Origin: Chitinophaga pinensis
GTDB taxonomy: Bacteria; Bacteroidota; Bacteroidia; NS11-12g; UBA955
Length of the DNA: 64,000 nt
Reading direction: 5' to 3'
NCBI GenBank assembly: GCA_945877575.1
Contig: CAMDUE010000015.1
Coordinates: forward strand, 1-64,000
The stretch's first letter is position 1, and each line of letters opens with the position of its first letter. Below the pieces are notes generated by a model. The model ran no database searches. It worked only from the letters and a program-made list of their open reading frames with translations, and was not told where the DNA came from. This document shows positions 29,443 through 38,361 of this stretch, piece by piece. Both the position numbers and the translations under genes were made by a program.

Positions 29443-31662
29443 TTAATCTCCTAGTCCTTGAATTTCAAGCGTTCTGCTAGGGTCAAAATCTAAATCGGCC
29501 TTTTTAGTACAATCAAAAAGTGCCGGATTGAAATTCGGAGGAATGTTAAACGGATTGGCTTTGTACTTGATTTTCGGATTTTTTTGAATGCCGCTCATGA
29601 AATATCCAAACACAGGCATGGCCATTTGTGAACCTTGACCGAGGGCACTGGTTCTAACTCGTACTGTTGGATCATCAGCTCCTACCCAGGTGGCACAAAC
29701 TAGATTTTTAGTTACGCCTATAAACCAACCGTCAGCTGCACCTTGGGTGGTACCCGTTTTTCCGCCTACGCTTCCTTCAATTCCAAAACGGCCGGTCATT
29801 CCAAAAGCGGTACCTCTTTGAACCACTCTTTCCAATAAATGAGTCATGATATAAGCTTTCTCAGCGCTTAATACTTGATCGTGCTTCGGACTGTCAAACT
29901 CTTCAATGACGTTTCCGTCTTTGTCTTCTATACGAACAATGAAAGAGGGTTGTACCCAAAGTCCGCTATTTACAAAAGCGGTGTATGCTGAAGCCATTTC
30001 AAACGGTGATAGTTCAACAGTTCCTAAACAGATGGAAGGAACGTGTGGTACTTTATCTTTCTCAATGCCCAATCTTTCGGCAAATTGAACCACCAAATCA
30101 GGGGCATCATCACCCAAAGATTTCATGATTTGTGCGGTGATTAAGTTATCAGATAGAGCTAAGCCCTTCCACATAGTCCAAACGCCGCCTTCTTTTCCGT
30201 CAAAATTGCGAGGCGACCATTCTTCACCTCCAGAATAAAAGGTAGTTCTTTCTCTTTTAAATTCAGTGCAAGGAGTGAATTTATTGATATCAATGGCCGT
30301 TGCGTACACCAAAGGCTTGAAGGTTGAACCCACTTGACGTTTGGCTCTGATATTTACGTGATCGTATTTGAAATATTTGTGATTGATGCCGCCTACCCAT
30401 GCTCTAATTTGTCCTGATTCTGGATCTATAGCGATGAAACCTGCATGCAAGATTTTCTTGATGTAAGCTAAGCTATCATAAGGACTCATCATGGTGTCTT
30501 TATCGCCCTTCCATGAAAAAACCGTCATTTTAATGGGTTTCTTCAATTCTGCCCATATGCGTTTTTCATCGCCTCCAAATTCTTCTTTAAGAGCTTGGTA
30601 GCGTTCGGTTCGGCGCATGTGAGTTTCAATAAAATCTGGAATTACTTTTCTGTCGGTAATGTATCTCCATGGTTTTTCCTTGCCCCAGCTTTTATCGAAT
30701 TTCTGTTGGAATTCAGTGAGATGCATTTGGACTGCTTTTTCAGCCTCTTTTTGCATTTCGCTATTGATGGTAGTGTAAATTTTTAATCCACTTCTGTATA
30801 GGTTCAATCCGCGTTCACCGCACCATTTTTTCAAATATTCTCCCAATTCTGTTTTAAAGTAAGGGGCTATTCCTTGAGAGGAAGTGGGCCTATAGTCTAA
30901 TTTGATTGGCAACGCCTTTACTAACTCTAAACTGTCTTTGGTCAAATATCCGTATTTTTTCATTTGTCCCAAAACGGTGTTTCTGCGGTTTTTCGCATTT
31001 TCTGGATTATACCTTGGGTTGTAACGGTGATTGGCTTTCAACATCCCAATTAAGACCGCGGCTTCTTCTACATTTAGTTCTTTTGGTGTCTTATTAAAGA
31101 ATTCTTTTGAAGCAGCATCTATTCCGAAAGAAACGCCCGAAAAAGGCACCGTATTTAAGTACATGACCAAAATTTCATTCTTGGTATACCTTTTTTCAAG
31201 TTCAACAGAAATGACCCACTCTTTGAATTTTTGCATGATTCGGCCCAATTTATTGGATGGACGCTCAAATCTGCTGAATAAATTTTTGGATAACTGTTGA
31301 GTGATGGTACTGGCACCACCGTCTGTTCCAAAACTTGCAACCGCCCTCAACGTCCCCCGAAGATCAATGCCCGAATGAGAATAAAATCGAATGTCTTCGG
31401 TTGCTATCAAAGCATTTACTACATGCGGACTCAATTCTGAGTATTCAATGTTGGTTCTGTTTTCTAGGAAAAAACTACCTATAACAACACCGTCTTCTCC
31501 AATGATTTCAGAACTTAATGCATTTTTAGGATGTTCCAAGTCTTCAACCTGTGGCATTTCGCCTAAAAATCCTTTAGCAACGGAAAAAAAGAAAAGCAAT
31601 GAAAACAAGATGATTCCCAATAATGAGAACCAGATAACCCGAATGAATTTAAACTCGCGCAT
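29443..31662 (-). CDS. class A penicillin-binding protein (PBP1A type)
   Basis: The 739-residue bifunctional peptidoglycan synthase has one N-terminal transmembrane helix (about 8-28). The glycosyltransferase domain (about 55-230) has the catalytic Glu in ALIATEDIRFYSHSGID and STITQQLSKNLF. The transpeptidase domain shows the active-site serine in RQVGSTFKP (about 440), SDN (about 490) and KTGT (about 640). It builds and crosslinks glycan strands on the outer face of the inner membrane. It starts 12 bp after the porW stop, with a near-consensus TAATTTCG box that begins in that stop codon. Confidence 0.93.
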   Translation of the reverse strand: MREFKFIRVIWFSLLGIILFSLLFFFSVAKGFLGEMPQVEDLEHPKNALSSEIIGEDGVVIGSFFLENRTNIEYSELSPHVVNALIATEDIRFYSHSGIDLRGTLRAVASFGTDGGASTITQQLSKNLFSRFERPSNKLGRIMQKFKEWVISVELEKRYTKNEILVMYLNTVPFSGVSFGIDAASKEFFNKTPKELNVEEAAVLIGMLKANHRYNPRYNPENAKNRRNTVLGQMKKYGYLTKDSLELVKALPIKLDYRPTSSQGIAPYFKTELGEYLKKWCGERGLNLYRSGLKIYTTINSEMQKEAEKAVQMHLTEFQQKFDKSWGKEKPWRYITDRKVIPDFIETHMRRTERYQALKEEFGGDEKRIWAELKKPIKMTVFSWKGDKDTMMSPYDSLAYIKKILHAGFIAIDPESGQIRAWVGGINHKYFKYDHVNIRAKRQVGSTFKPLVYATAIDINKFTPCTEFKRERTTFYSGGEEWSPRNFDGKEGGVWTMWKGLALSDNLITAQIMKSLGDDAPDLVVQFAERLGIEKDKVPHVPSICLGTVELSPFEMASAYTAFVNSGLWVQPSFIVRIEDKDGNVIEEFDSPKHDQVLSAEKAYIMTHLLERVVQRGTAFGMTGRFGIEGSVGGKTGTTQGAADGWFIGVTKNLVCATWVGADDPTVRVRTSALGQGSQMAMPVFGYFMSGIQKNPKIKYKANPFNIPPNFNPALFDCTKKADLDFDPSRTLEIQGLGD

Positions 31663-31674
31663 GGAGCTGCGAAA

Positions 31675-34314
31675 TTACGGATTTTGTGCCTTAAACCAAT
31701 CTAAGTAAGACTTCCAATTCATGCTTCCAACCAAGCGCTGCAAATTGTCTTTGCTTATGGTCGCAATTTCATATTCGAAAAGTCCTTTAGTTGCGAAATA
31801 ATCTTGCTGTTTTGCTAAATATTGTTGATAGAATCGAGCTTTTTGAAGGTTGGGGAAATTCTCAATCAGAATTAAATTTCCACTAGAAATGGGAATAGAT
31901 CGTCCAACAATCAGTTCGTCAAAAGAAAATTCTTTGTTGTTCAAATCGTTAATTCCAGCTTTAATCAAATTGGTATTTGAACCTTTAGGAATGAACATGA
32001 TACACATCATTGGATTATTTGGAAGGTCGTTTAGATACATACCCAAAGCCACAGCGCTCGTGCTATCTTTTGACGGATTTTTGCGCCTTTCGACTGCATT
32101 TATCAAATTGGTAGCGCGTTCGGCCACATCAGTATTGGGATAATCTTGAGCAATTTGTTCGAAATAAGATATTGCTTTAGGATGCTCTGTTTTCAAAAGG
32201 CACATTGCATAAATAAAGTCAAATCTTGGTTGTAAAGCATTGCCAGAGTATAACTTGTCTGTATTTAATTTGTATTCAATGGCTTGCTTGTATTTTTGAT
32301 TTTGGAATAAAACCACCAAAGTATCGTAACTATTTTGGATGACCGTATTGTTGCTATTTGCGGTTGATTCTTGTTCCATGCTCGCGCCTGGATTCTCAAT
32401 CATTTTTACGTATATGCTGTTTGGATATTCGCTTTTTAATTGATTTTTATAGAAGTTCGATTTATTGGTGTCAGGTACCAAACGATAGAGCTTAGATAAT
32501 TCATAAAATACTTGGGGCTTGTAAGCGCTATTGGGATGCGTTTTTATTAGATATTCAAATTGATTTATTGCTTGCTGAAATTCTTGAAGCCTGTTGGCAT
32601 AAATTCCTCCAGATTCAAATAAAGATACTTCAATTTCTTGTTTCATCAGCCCTTGTTTTTTGGAGTCAAAAGGAAGATCTGCATAATACTTACGTTCGTC
32701 TTCCGGCACATTTTTTAGGAGGCTTGAATCGATGGTGCTCTTTTCGCTTTGATTTTTGGATGGATCTGAATTATTTGTATTGTTATTGTCAGGTTGCGGA
32801 CTGGAAGCGTTCGCTAATTCAGTTGATTTAAAATTGTATCTCCAGAAATCGCGATTGATTCTTGAACCCCATTTTTTATTGAATTCATTGATGCCATTTT
32901 TTCGAGTAACTACGTTGTAAAAAGGAAAACTGCTTCCGCTTCCTCCGCTATTGATGGTAGGAGAGGGCATTCCTCCTGGCATAACACTGTTGTTATTTCG
33001 GTTGTTTTTTTGAGCTTGAAGGTCTTTTTCAGCTTGTAATTTATCAGCCAAATCTTTTTCGGCTTTTTTTGCCAACTTGATTTTATCCTTTCTGTAATTA
33101 TCTTCATTGACCATTCGAATTAATGAATCATTGTTTCTGATTCTCAGCAAGTGTTCTAGAAGATCAGATAAAACTTCATTTTTGGCAGCAATAGATTCAA
33201 AATCAGGATGCTTTTCATCCAAAGATTTCATGGCACTGTCATAATACAATCCCGAGGTTTCAAAGTTCCGCTGTGCAAAATAAAGATCGCCTAATTTTAA
33301 ATAGGAGGAAGTAAGTTGAGTTTTATCAGTTTTGGAGAATTGTACAGATGTTTTTAATGTACTCAATGCCAAATTTGTTTGTTTTGCATTGATTTGGTTC
33401 AATGCTATCCTGTAGTATATCTGTCCACGAAAATCCAAATTCTTATCGTCTTTGAGCATGTTTTGAAGGATTTTATTGGCCTTCAAATAGTTTTTTTGTT
33501 TTACACTGAGAATGCTGACCTGCTCAATTTGTGCGTTGAAAGCAATTTCATAGGGGGGATTGAATCTTGGAATTCGTCCGTAAAAAAGTTCGGCTTGTTT
33601 GTAGTTTTCGGTGGCTTGGTATGCCTGTCCTAAAGCAAAATAAGTTCTATATTTATCCATCCTGTTTTTTAGGAAGGGTAGAGCTTCTCTCAATAATTTT
33701 TGCGACAAATGGTACTTTTTTTCTTTGTGATAAACAGCTCCCAATGTAAATTGAGCCAAAGGTTTCAGTTTCTTTGGTAGTTCAGGACTTTCTGAAATAT
33801 TGATTGCCAGTGCTTCTGCGTCAACAATTTTGTTTTTTAACATCAACGCTCTAACCGTCCATAGTTTAGCCAGAAATTTTATCTCAGGATCAGGGTATTG
33901 ACTGTTAACAAAATCAAAAATATTGATGGCTGCAGTTGCGTCTCCTTTAAATAGGTAAGCTTTCCCAGTCAACAAATAAGCGTCATCTACCCAGCGGCTT
34001 TTGGGGTGTTTATCAATCATGGTGCTAGACCTCTTGATAACATCGTCCATGGCAGCTAAATTAGATTGTAAAGATTCTAAGGTTCCGTAATTGAAAAGTT
34101 CAATGGGTTGTCTAAAATCTTCTTTATAAGCATCTCTAACTGTTTCAACAGTGGTTAGCCAGTTTTGCTCTGCATTGAAGTATTTATTGTAGTGCGCAAG
34201 GGTATTGTGCCACTCCTTGTATGCCCAAGCATTTTCATTTTTACAAGAATATCCTCCAAAAATGAAAAGGGCTATCAATATTGATTTGTAGGTAAACTTA
34301 CCTTTTAAGTGCAT
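31675..34314 (-). CDS. porW: type IX secretion system lipoprotein PorW/SprE (TPR)
   Basis: From the ATG at 34314 the product is 879 residues with a lipobox ending in GYSC, followed by KNENAWAYKEWHNTLAHYNKYFNAE. That opening and the later FPFYNVVTRKNGINEFNKKWGSRINRDFWRYN block are characteristic of PorW/SprE. The protein has many TPR-like helices (about 90-400 and 590-760) and a Lys/Gln-rich low-complexity linker. In this family it links the outer-membrane translocon to the motor and is needed for secretion and gliding. The frame is open upstream to 34359, but the extra 15 residues would spoil the lipoprotein signal. Confidence 0.85.
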   Translation of the reverse strand: MHLKGKFTYKSILIALFIFGGYSCKNENAWAYKEWHNTLAHYNKYFNAEQNWLTTVETVRDAYKEDFRQPIELFNYGTLESLQSNLAAMDDVIKRSSTMIDKHPKSRWVDDAYLLTGKAYLFKGDATAAINIFDFVNSQYPDPEIKFLAKLWTVRALMLKNKIVDAEALAINISESPELPKKLKPLAQFTLGAVYHKEKKYHLSQKLLREALPFLKNRMDKYRTYFALGQAYQATENYKQAELFYGRIPRFNPPYEIAFNAQIEQVSILSVKQKNYLKANKILQNMLKDDKNLDFRGQIYYRIALNQINAKQTNLALSTLKTSVQFSKTDKTQLTSSYLKLGDLYFAQRNFETSGLYYDSAMKSLDEKHPDFESIAAKNEVLSDLLEHLLRIRNNDSLIRMVNEDNYRKDKIKLAKKAEKDLADKLQAEKDLQAQKNNRNNNSVMPGGMPSPTINSGGSGSSFPFYNVVTRKNGINEFNKKWGSRINRDFWRYNFKSTELANASSPQPDNNNTNNSDPSKNQSEKSTIDSSLLKNVPEDERKYYADLPFDSKKQGLMKQEIEVSLFESGGIYANRLQEFQQAINQFEYLIKTHPNSAYKPQVFYELSKLYRLVPDTNKSNFYKNQLKSEYPNSIYVKMIENPGASMEQESTANSNNTVIQNSYDTLVVLFQNQKYKQAIEYKLNTDKLYSGNALQPRFDFIYAMCLLKTEHPKAISYFEQIAQDYPNTDVAERATNLINAVERRKNPSKDSTSAVALGMYLNDLPNNPMMCIMFIPKGSNTNLIKAGINDLNNKEFSFDELIVGRSIPISSGNLILIENFPNLQKARFYQQYLAKQQDYFATKGLFEYEIATISKDNLQRLVGSMNWKSYLDWFKAQNP

Positions 34315-34335
34315 AGATTTGTTTGTAGAAAACGA

Positions 34336-34343
34336 TATTTTTG
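34336..34343 (+). promoter_or_regulatory. -7 box of the M23-like stub/bactofilin/atp cluster
   Basis: TATTTTTG fits TAnnTTTG, 24 nt before the ATG at 34368. Confidence 0.5.
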
Positions 34344-34367
34344 AAAAAATATTGGTCACTGAGGGTT

Positions 34368-34748
34368 ATGAAAAGCAAACGCAGCAAAATTATCTCTAAA
34401 CTTCGTAACAAACATCGTTTTGTTTTAATAAATGATGAGTCGTTTGCTGAAGTTGCATCGGTGCGACTCACTTTGCTCAATGTTTTGAGTATTTTTAGTG
34501 GACTATTGATCTTATTTTCTTTGGTTTTCTATTGGATATTTGCATATACCCCGGTTCAGAATTTACTTCCCAAGGAATTGCCAAGTTCTGCTCGAAGTGA
34601 AATTTTAGAGTTGCATGAGCAACTCGACGAATTGAAAAATCAAGTGGAAATTAGAAATTCCAAAGCAGAAGTCCTAAACAACCTCTTATCGGGCAAAGAA
34701 AGCCTTTACGATTCTACTTCTCAACGTCAAAATCCTGCTAATAATTGA
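34368..34748 (+). CDS. small membrane protein: N-terminal part of an M23 peptidase, peptidase domain absent
   Basis: The 126-residue product has a cytoplasmic basic start, the RFVLINDESFAEVASVRLTLLNVLSIFSG segment, one transmembrane helix (about 40-60), an AYTPVQNLLP motif and a coiled coil (about 75-115). This layout is the N-terminal region of a common Bacteroidota M23/LytM peptidase of about 300 residues. Here the gene ends before any zinc-binding HxxxD or HxH motif, and bactofilin begins 15 bp later. It may be a scaffold or regulator stub. It is intact as an ORF, so it is either a genuine short homologue or a trimmed gene. Confidence 0.6.
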   Translation: MKSKRSKIISKLRNKHRFVLINDESFAEVASVRLTLLNVLSIFSGLLILFSLVFYWIFAYTPVQNLLPKELPSSARSEILELHEQLDELKNQVEIRNSKAEVLNNLLSGKESLYDSTSQRQNPANN

Positions 34749-34749
34749 T

Positions 34750-34757
34750 TATCTTTG
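34750..34757 (+). promoter_or_regulatory. -7 box of the bactofilin gene
   Basis: TATCTTTG fits TAnnTTTG and ends 6 nt before the ATG at 34764. The TTG extension at 34755 is part of the box. Confidence 0.55.
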
Positions 34758-34763
34758 CAGAAC

Positions 34764-35153
34764 ATGTTGGGAAGTTCAAAAGCTAAGCCAGCCGTTGCAG
34801 GCCAAACTCTTCTGAATCTCATAGGTTCAGGTACCGTAATCAAAGGCAACATTGTTTGCAATGGTGACATTCGCATTGATGGTCATGTAGAAGGCAATGT
34901 GGAAGTAGGTCAGAAACTGGTTATTGGTGAGTCAGGAAAGGTCAAAGGCCACATTATTGCAGGAGATATTAATATATCAGGAGAGGTATTAGGCAATATC
35001 TCTGCAGATAAGACTACTGTGCTTCACGGCAAATCAAATGTTACCGGTGATATTGCAACTCAACAGATCATCATTGAACAAGGCGCCCAGTTCAACGGTA
35101 AATGCAGCATGGGTTCCATTAAATCAACGCAACATTCTCAGAATAACGATTAA
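34764..35153 (+). CDS. bactofilin (polymer-forming cytoskeletal protein)
   Basis: The 129-residue protein consists of a short disordered start and a right-handed beta-helix (about 18-115) with repeats such as IRIDGHVEGNVEVGQKLVIGESGKVKGHI. Bactofilins polymerise without nucleotide and anchor peptidoglycan enzymes at specific sites. In many bacteria they are paired with M23 peptidases, which fits the M23-like stub immediately upstream. The atpZ gene follows after 7 bp. Confidence 0.92.
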   Translation: MLGSSKAKPAVAGQTLLNLIGSGTVIKGNIVCNGDIRIDGHVEGNVEVGQKLVIGESGKVKGHIIAGDINISGEVLGNISADKTTVLHGKSNVTGDIATQQIIIEQGAQFNGKCSMGSIKSTQHSQNND

Positions 35154-35160
35154 CCCGTAT

Positions 35161-35367
35161 ATGTCGGTGAAAAGCAATCTTGGATTTTTAAAGTTTGCTA
35201 GCATGGCATTTCAAATGATTGCAACCATATTGATTTTTACCTTTTTAGGAAGATATATTGACACATATAAAATTATAGATTTTCAGATTTTTACCGTTGT
35301 TGGAGTCTTGCTTGGATTAAGTATTGCTCTGTACCAAGGTTTTAAATCAATCAAACAAATAAAATAA
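35161..35367 (+). CDS. AtpZ/AtpI-family protein
   Basis: From the ATG at 35161 the 68-residue protein has two transmembrane helices (about 10-32 and 42-62) separated by the short YIDTYKI loop, the AtpZ pattern. AtpZ/AtpI assist c-ring assembly or metal transport for the F-type ATP synthase. It heads the atp gene cluster. The longer open frame from 35038 runs through the bactofilin gene and is rejected. Confidence 0.8.
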   Translation: MSVKSNLGFLKFASMAFQMIATILIFTFLGRYIDTYKIIDFQIFTVVGVLLGLSIALYQGFKSIKQIK

Positions 35368-35371
35368 CACC

Positions 35372-35755
35372 ATGAACAGTTACGAGAAAAGAATATCAGT
35401 GGTGGCAGGTTTATTGCTCATCAGCGCTGCCATCGCTCAAAACATCATGAATTATCCATTAACGCCCTTGGCTTATTTAGCCGTTGTTTATAATTTGGTT
35501 GTTTTTTCTGTGGTTCATCGCTTCATTCAGAACGATGGCGGCGATCCTAAAAAATCCATCCGTCGTGTGATGATTGGCTCTATGATTCGCTTGTTTTTAA
35601 TGGTTATTTTCTTAGGAATCAGTCTTTTCAATTTAGGGAAAGTAGATCTTGGTTTTATTCTTGTCTTTATTTCAAGTTTTCTTTTCTTTCTTTTCTTTGA
35701 AATGTCTAAAATGTATTCTAAATTGCGCCCCGATTCGGAGCAAGCCAAAAAATAA
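35372..35755 (+). CDS. membrane protein of the ATP synthase cluster
   Basis: The 127-residue protein has four predicted transmembrane helices and lies between atpZ and atpB with 4-bp spacings. Bacteroidota atp clusters usually carry a small membrane protein at this place, and DUF6168-like proteins are candidates. A role like AtpI in c-ring assembly is inferred from position only. Nothing indicates enzymatic function. Confidence 0.65.
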   Translation: MNSYEKRISVVAGLLLISAAIAQNIMNYPLTPLAYLAVVYNLVVFSVVHRFIQNDGGDPKKSIRRVMIGSMIRLFLMVIFLGISLFNLGKVDLGFILVFISSFLFFLFFEMSKMYSKLRPDSEQAKK

Positions 35756-35759
35756 CCAA

Positions 35760-36959
35760 ATGTCTGATAATCAATACGTTGTGAAAAGTGCTTTTTTCGG
35801 GAAGTTATTATTTCTCCCCTTATTCTTGTTTTTTGTAGCCAATTTGGCTTGGGGTAATCCCGAAAATCATGCAGCACAAAATGTAGCAGAACACACTATC
35901 GCTGTTTCTGATAGTAGCCACAACGGTCACGTTCATGGAACTGAAGCTTCGGTTCATGCGGCATCTTCAGAACATTCAGAAGCTGCTCATGCAGAAGACG
36001 CAAAATACGATCCAGGTAAAATGATCATGGAGCATATTGGTGATGCACATGATTGGCATTTATGGGGTGAAGGTGAACACGCTGTTTCTATTCCTTTGCC
36101 TGTAATTTTATATACATCTTCTAAAGGCTTAACTATTTTCTCTTCTGCAAACTTTCATCACGGTCACGAGCCTTTTCAAGGTTTTATGTTGCATGATGGA
36201 CATATAGTTTGGGAAGACGAAACAAACACTGAAGCCATTTATGATCTTTCAATCACCAAGAATGTTGCAGCTATGATGGTAGCCGTATTGTTTTTGATTG
36301 TGGTGACCATCAGAATGTCTAAACATTACACTTCACGCCCAGGACAAGCCCCTAAAGGATTTTACAACCTTATCGAGCCATTGATTTTGTTCATCAGAGA
36401 TGATGTTGCAAAACCAGCGATGGGAGATAAAGCACATAAGTTTGTTCCTTTATTGTTATCTATTTTCTTCTTTATTTTTGTCAATAACCTTTTCGGTTTG
36501 ATTCCAATTTTTCCAGGTGGGGCTAACGTAACAGGTAACATTGCAGTTACTATGGTTTTAGCTTTGGTGGTTTTCATTACTGTTAACTTAAATGGTAATA
36601 AGTACTACTGGAAGCACATATTCATGCCAGATGTACCAGTTTTGATGTACATCATCTTGATACCTATCGAAATTTTAGGGGTTATTCTAAAGCCATTTGT
36701 TTTGATGTTGCGTTTATTTGCGAACATCACAGCCGGACATATTATCATACTTGGATTTTTCAGTTTGATTTTCATTTTTGGTGCAATGAATCCAAATTTG
36801 GGTTACGCTGTAAGTCCGCTGAGTGTGGCATTTACTGTTTTCATGAGCATGTTGGAGTTGTTGGTGGCGTTTCTACAAGCATTTGTATTTACGTTATTGA
36901 CCTCTATTTACATAGGAATGGCGATTGAAGAACACCATCACGCAGAAGATCATCACTAA
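35760..36959 (+). CDS. atpB: ATP synthase F0 subunit a
   Basis: The 399-residue subunit has a signal-like N-terminal helix (about 12-32) and then a long periplasmic extension (about 35-160) very rich in His, Glu and Asp (for example HNGHVHGTEASVH). The conserved membrane part starts at about 185 and ends with the essential arginine in MLRLFANITAGH. Subunit a forms the proton half-channels against the c-ring. N-terminal extensions are usual for this phylum; the His content is marked here. The ATG at 35760 is chosen because it gives the signal-like helix. Confidence 0.93.
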   Translation: MSDNQYVVKSAFFGKLLFLPLFLFFVANLAWGNPENHAAQNVAEHTIAVSDSSHNGHVHGTEASVHAASSEHSEAAHAEDAKYDPGKMIMEHIGDAHDWHLWGEGEHAVSIPLPVILYTSSKGLTIFSSANFHHGHEPFQGFMLHDGHIVWEDETNTEAIYDLSITKNVAAMMVAVLFLIVVTIRMSKHYTSRPGQAPKGFYNLIEPLILFIRDDVAKPAMGDKAHKFVPLLLSIFFFIFVNNLFGLIPIFPGGANVTGNIAVTMVLALVVFITVNLNGNKYYWKHIFMPDVPVLMYIILIPIEILGVILKPFVLMLRLFANITAGHIIILGFFSLIFIFGAMNPNLGYAVSPLSVAFTVFMSMLELLVAFLQAFVFTLLTSIYIGMAIEEHHHAEDHH

Positions 36960-36992
36960 AAAATTTAAAACCAACACATAAATAAAATAAAT

Positions 36993-37253
36993 ATGAGTTT
37001 AATGAACACGCTTCTTCAAGCAGCAGACTTAGCAGCTGCTTACAGCAAAATGGGTGCCGCTATCGGCGCTGGATTGTCAGCTATTGCTGCTGGTATTGGT
37101 ATCGGTAAAATTGGTGCGAGTGCAATGGAATCAATTGCTCGTCAACCAGAATCTACTGGTGACATTCGTGCAAATATGATTGTTGCTGCAGCTCTTATCG
37201 AAGGTGCTGTATTCTTCGCAATCGTAGTTTGTTTGTTGATTCTTTTCTTGTAA
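36993..37253 (+). CDS. atpE: ATP synthase F0 subunit c
   Basis: The 86-residue hairpin protein has TM1 (about 20-42, GAAIGAGLSAIAAGIGIG), the polar ARQPE loop (about 50-53) and TM2 with the ion-carrying glutamate E70 in ALIEGAVFF. The residue after this glutamate is Gly, and no Gln occurs at the usual TM1 ligand position, so proton rather than Na+ coupling is likely. A strong hairpin with a T-run follows the stop. Confidence 0.95.
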   Translation: MSLMNTLLQAADLAAAYSKMGAAIGAGLSAIAAGIGIGKIGASAMESIARQPESTGDIRANMIVAAALIEGAVFFAIVVCLLILFL

Positions 37254-37260
37254 GATATCC

Positions 37261-37292
37261 ATCGGGGACCTTAAACGGGTCCCCGATTTTTT
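37261..37292 (+). terminator. intrinsic terminator-like hairpin between atpE and atpF
   Basis: A perfect 10-bp GC-rich stem (ATCGGGGACC at 37261-37270 with GGTCCCCGAT at 37278-37287) and 7-nt loop end in six T residues. It is inside the atp gene series, 8 bp after the atpE stop, so it probably acts as a partial terminator or mRNA 3'-end stabiliser that raises subunit c output over the downstream subunits. Confidence 0.8.
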
Positions 37293-37307
37293 AAAAAATT
37301 AAAAAAA

Positions 37308-37811
37308 ATGCAATTAGTAACACCCGCAATAGGTTTGGTATTTTGGATGGGACTTACGTTCTCCATCCTGTTGTTCATCTTGCGTAAATTCGCATGGAAA
37401 CCCATCTTGAATTCGATTTCAGAACGTGAGGAAACGATTCACAATGCACTGACTCAAGCCGAGCAAGCGAAAGCTGAAATGGCTCGATTGCAGGGTGAAA
37501 ACGAGCAGCTTCTAGCTCAAGCTCGTTCTGAACGCGATGCAATGCTTAAAGAAGCACGCGAAATTCGCGAGAAGATCATTGGTGAAGCTAAAACATCGGC
37601 AGAAGATGAAGCTAAGAAGCTCATTGCTCGTGCCAACGATGAAATTAGCAAGCAAAAAAATGCTGCCATGGATGAGTTGAAAAAAGAAGTAGCTAATTTC
37701 TCTATTCAAATTGCAGAGAAATTGGTTTCTGACAAACTTGAAAACAATGAAGCACAGCAAAAGCTGATTGCTCACCACTTAACTGACCTAACCAAAACAG
37801 CAACTGCCTAA
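37308..37811 (+). CDS. atpF: ATP synthase F0 subunit b
   Basis: The 167-residue subunit has one N-terminal transmembrane helix (about 5-27) and then a long charged coiled coil (about 35-160), the peripheral stalk that holds the F1 head. The length is normal for a single b subunit. It follows the hairpin after atpE by 15 bp. Confidence 0.94.
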   Translation: MQLVTPAIGLVFWMGLTFSILLFILRKFAWKPILNSISEREETIHNALTQAEQAKAEMARLQGENEQLLAQARSERDAMLKEAREIREKIIGEAKTSAEDEAKKLIARANDEISKQKNAAMDELKKEVANFSIQIAEKLVSDKLENNEAQQKLIAHHLTDLTKTATA

Positions 37812-37817
37812 CTGATT

Positions 37818-38357
37818 ATGTCAGAGTATAAAATTGCATCACGCTACGCAAAAGCTTTATTTGACATCTCTGTTGAAAAAGGCGTACTGAATGATGTGAA
37901 AAAAGATATTGAGCATATGCTCTATTTGACAGACGAGAGTAGAGATCTTCAAGTCTTCTTGGAAAGTCCATTATACAAAATGGCCATCAAAAAAGAAGCC
38001 ATTGATAAAATCTTCGCTTCGTCTCACGAATTAACCCGTAACTTATATGCATTGATGATTTCCAAATTCAGAGAAGCGTATATTCCAGCTATGGGTAAAG
38101 TGTTTTTAAAACAATTCAATATCAAGAATCAAATTGTTTCGGTTGAAGTAACTTCAGCGGTAGAATTAGATAAAACAGTTTTATCACAAATTGAGTCTTA
38201 CGTTATTGAGAAAACACAAGCAAAATCAGTTGAACTTACTACCAAAGTAGAAAAAGAACTACTTGGTGGGCTTACCGTAGAGTTTGACGGAAAGATTTAC
38301 GATAATACGGTAGTAACTCAGATTAAAAAATTAAAAAAAGAACTTCAAATCGCATAA
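37818..38357 (+). CDS. atpH: ATP synthase F1 subunit delta
   Basis: The 179-residue OSCP/delta protein starts [21 protein letters not shown], the conserved N-terminal helical domain, and ends with the [16 protein letters not shown] region that contacts the stalk. It joins subunit b to the alpha/beta head. It is 6 bp after atpF. Confidence 0.94.
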   Translation: MSEYKIASRYAKALFDISVEKGVLNDVKKDIEHMLYLTDESRDLQVFLESPLYKMAIKKEAIDKIFASSHELTRNLYALMISKFREAYIPAMGKVFLKQFNIKNQIVSVEVTSAVELDKTVLSQIESYVIEKTQAKSVELTTKVEKELLGGLTVEFDGKIYDNTVVTQIKKLKKELQIA

Positions 38358-38361
38358 CATT

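Noticed and set aside
35038-35760. Upstream extensions of atpZ (from 35038) and atpB (from 35649)
   Set aside because: They run in another frame through the bactofilin gene and the small atp-cluster gene; the starts at 35161 and 35760 fit the families and have normal spacing.
36993-37253. Sodium-coupled c subunit
   Set aside because: The Gln/Glu-Ser/Thr ligand pattern of Na+ rings is absent; Gly follows the carboxylate.
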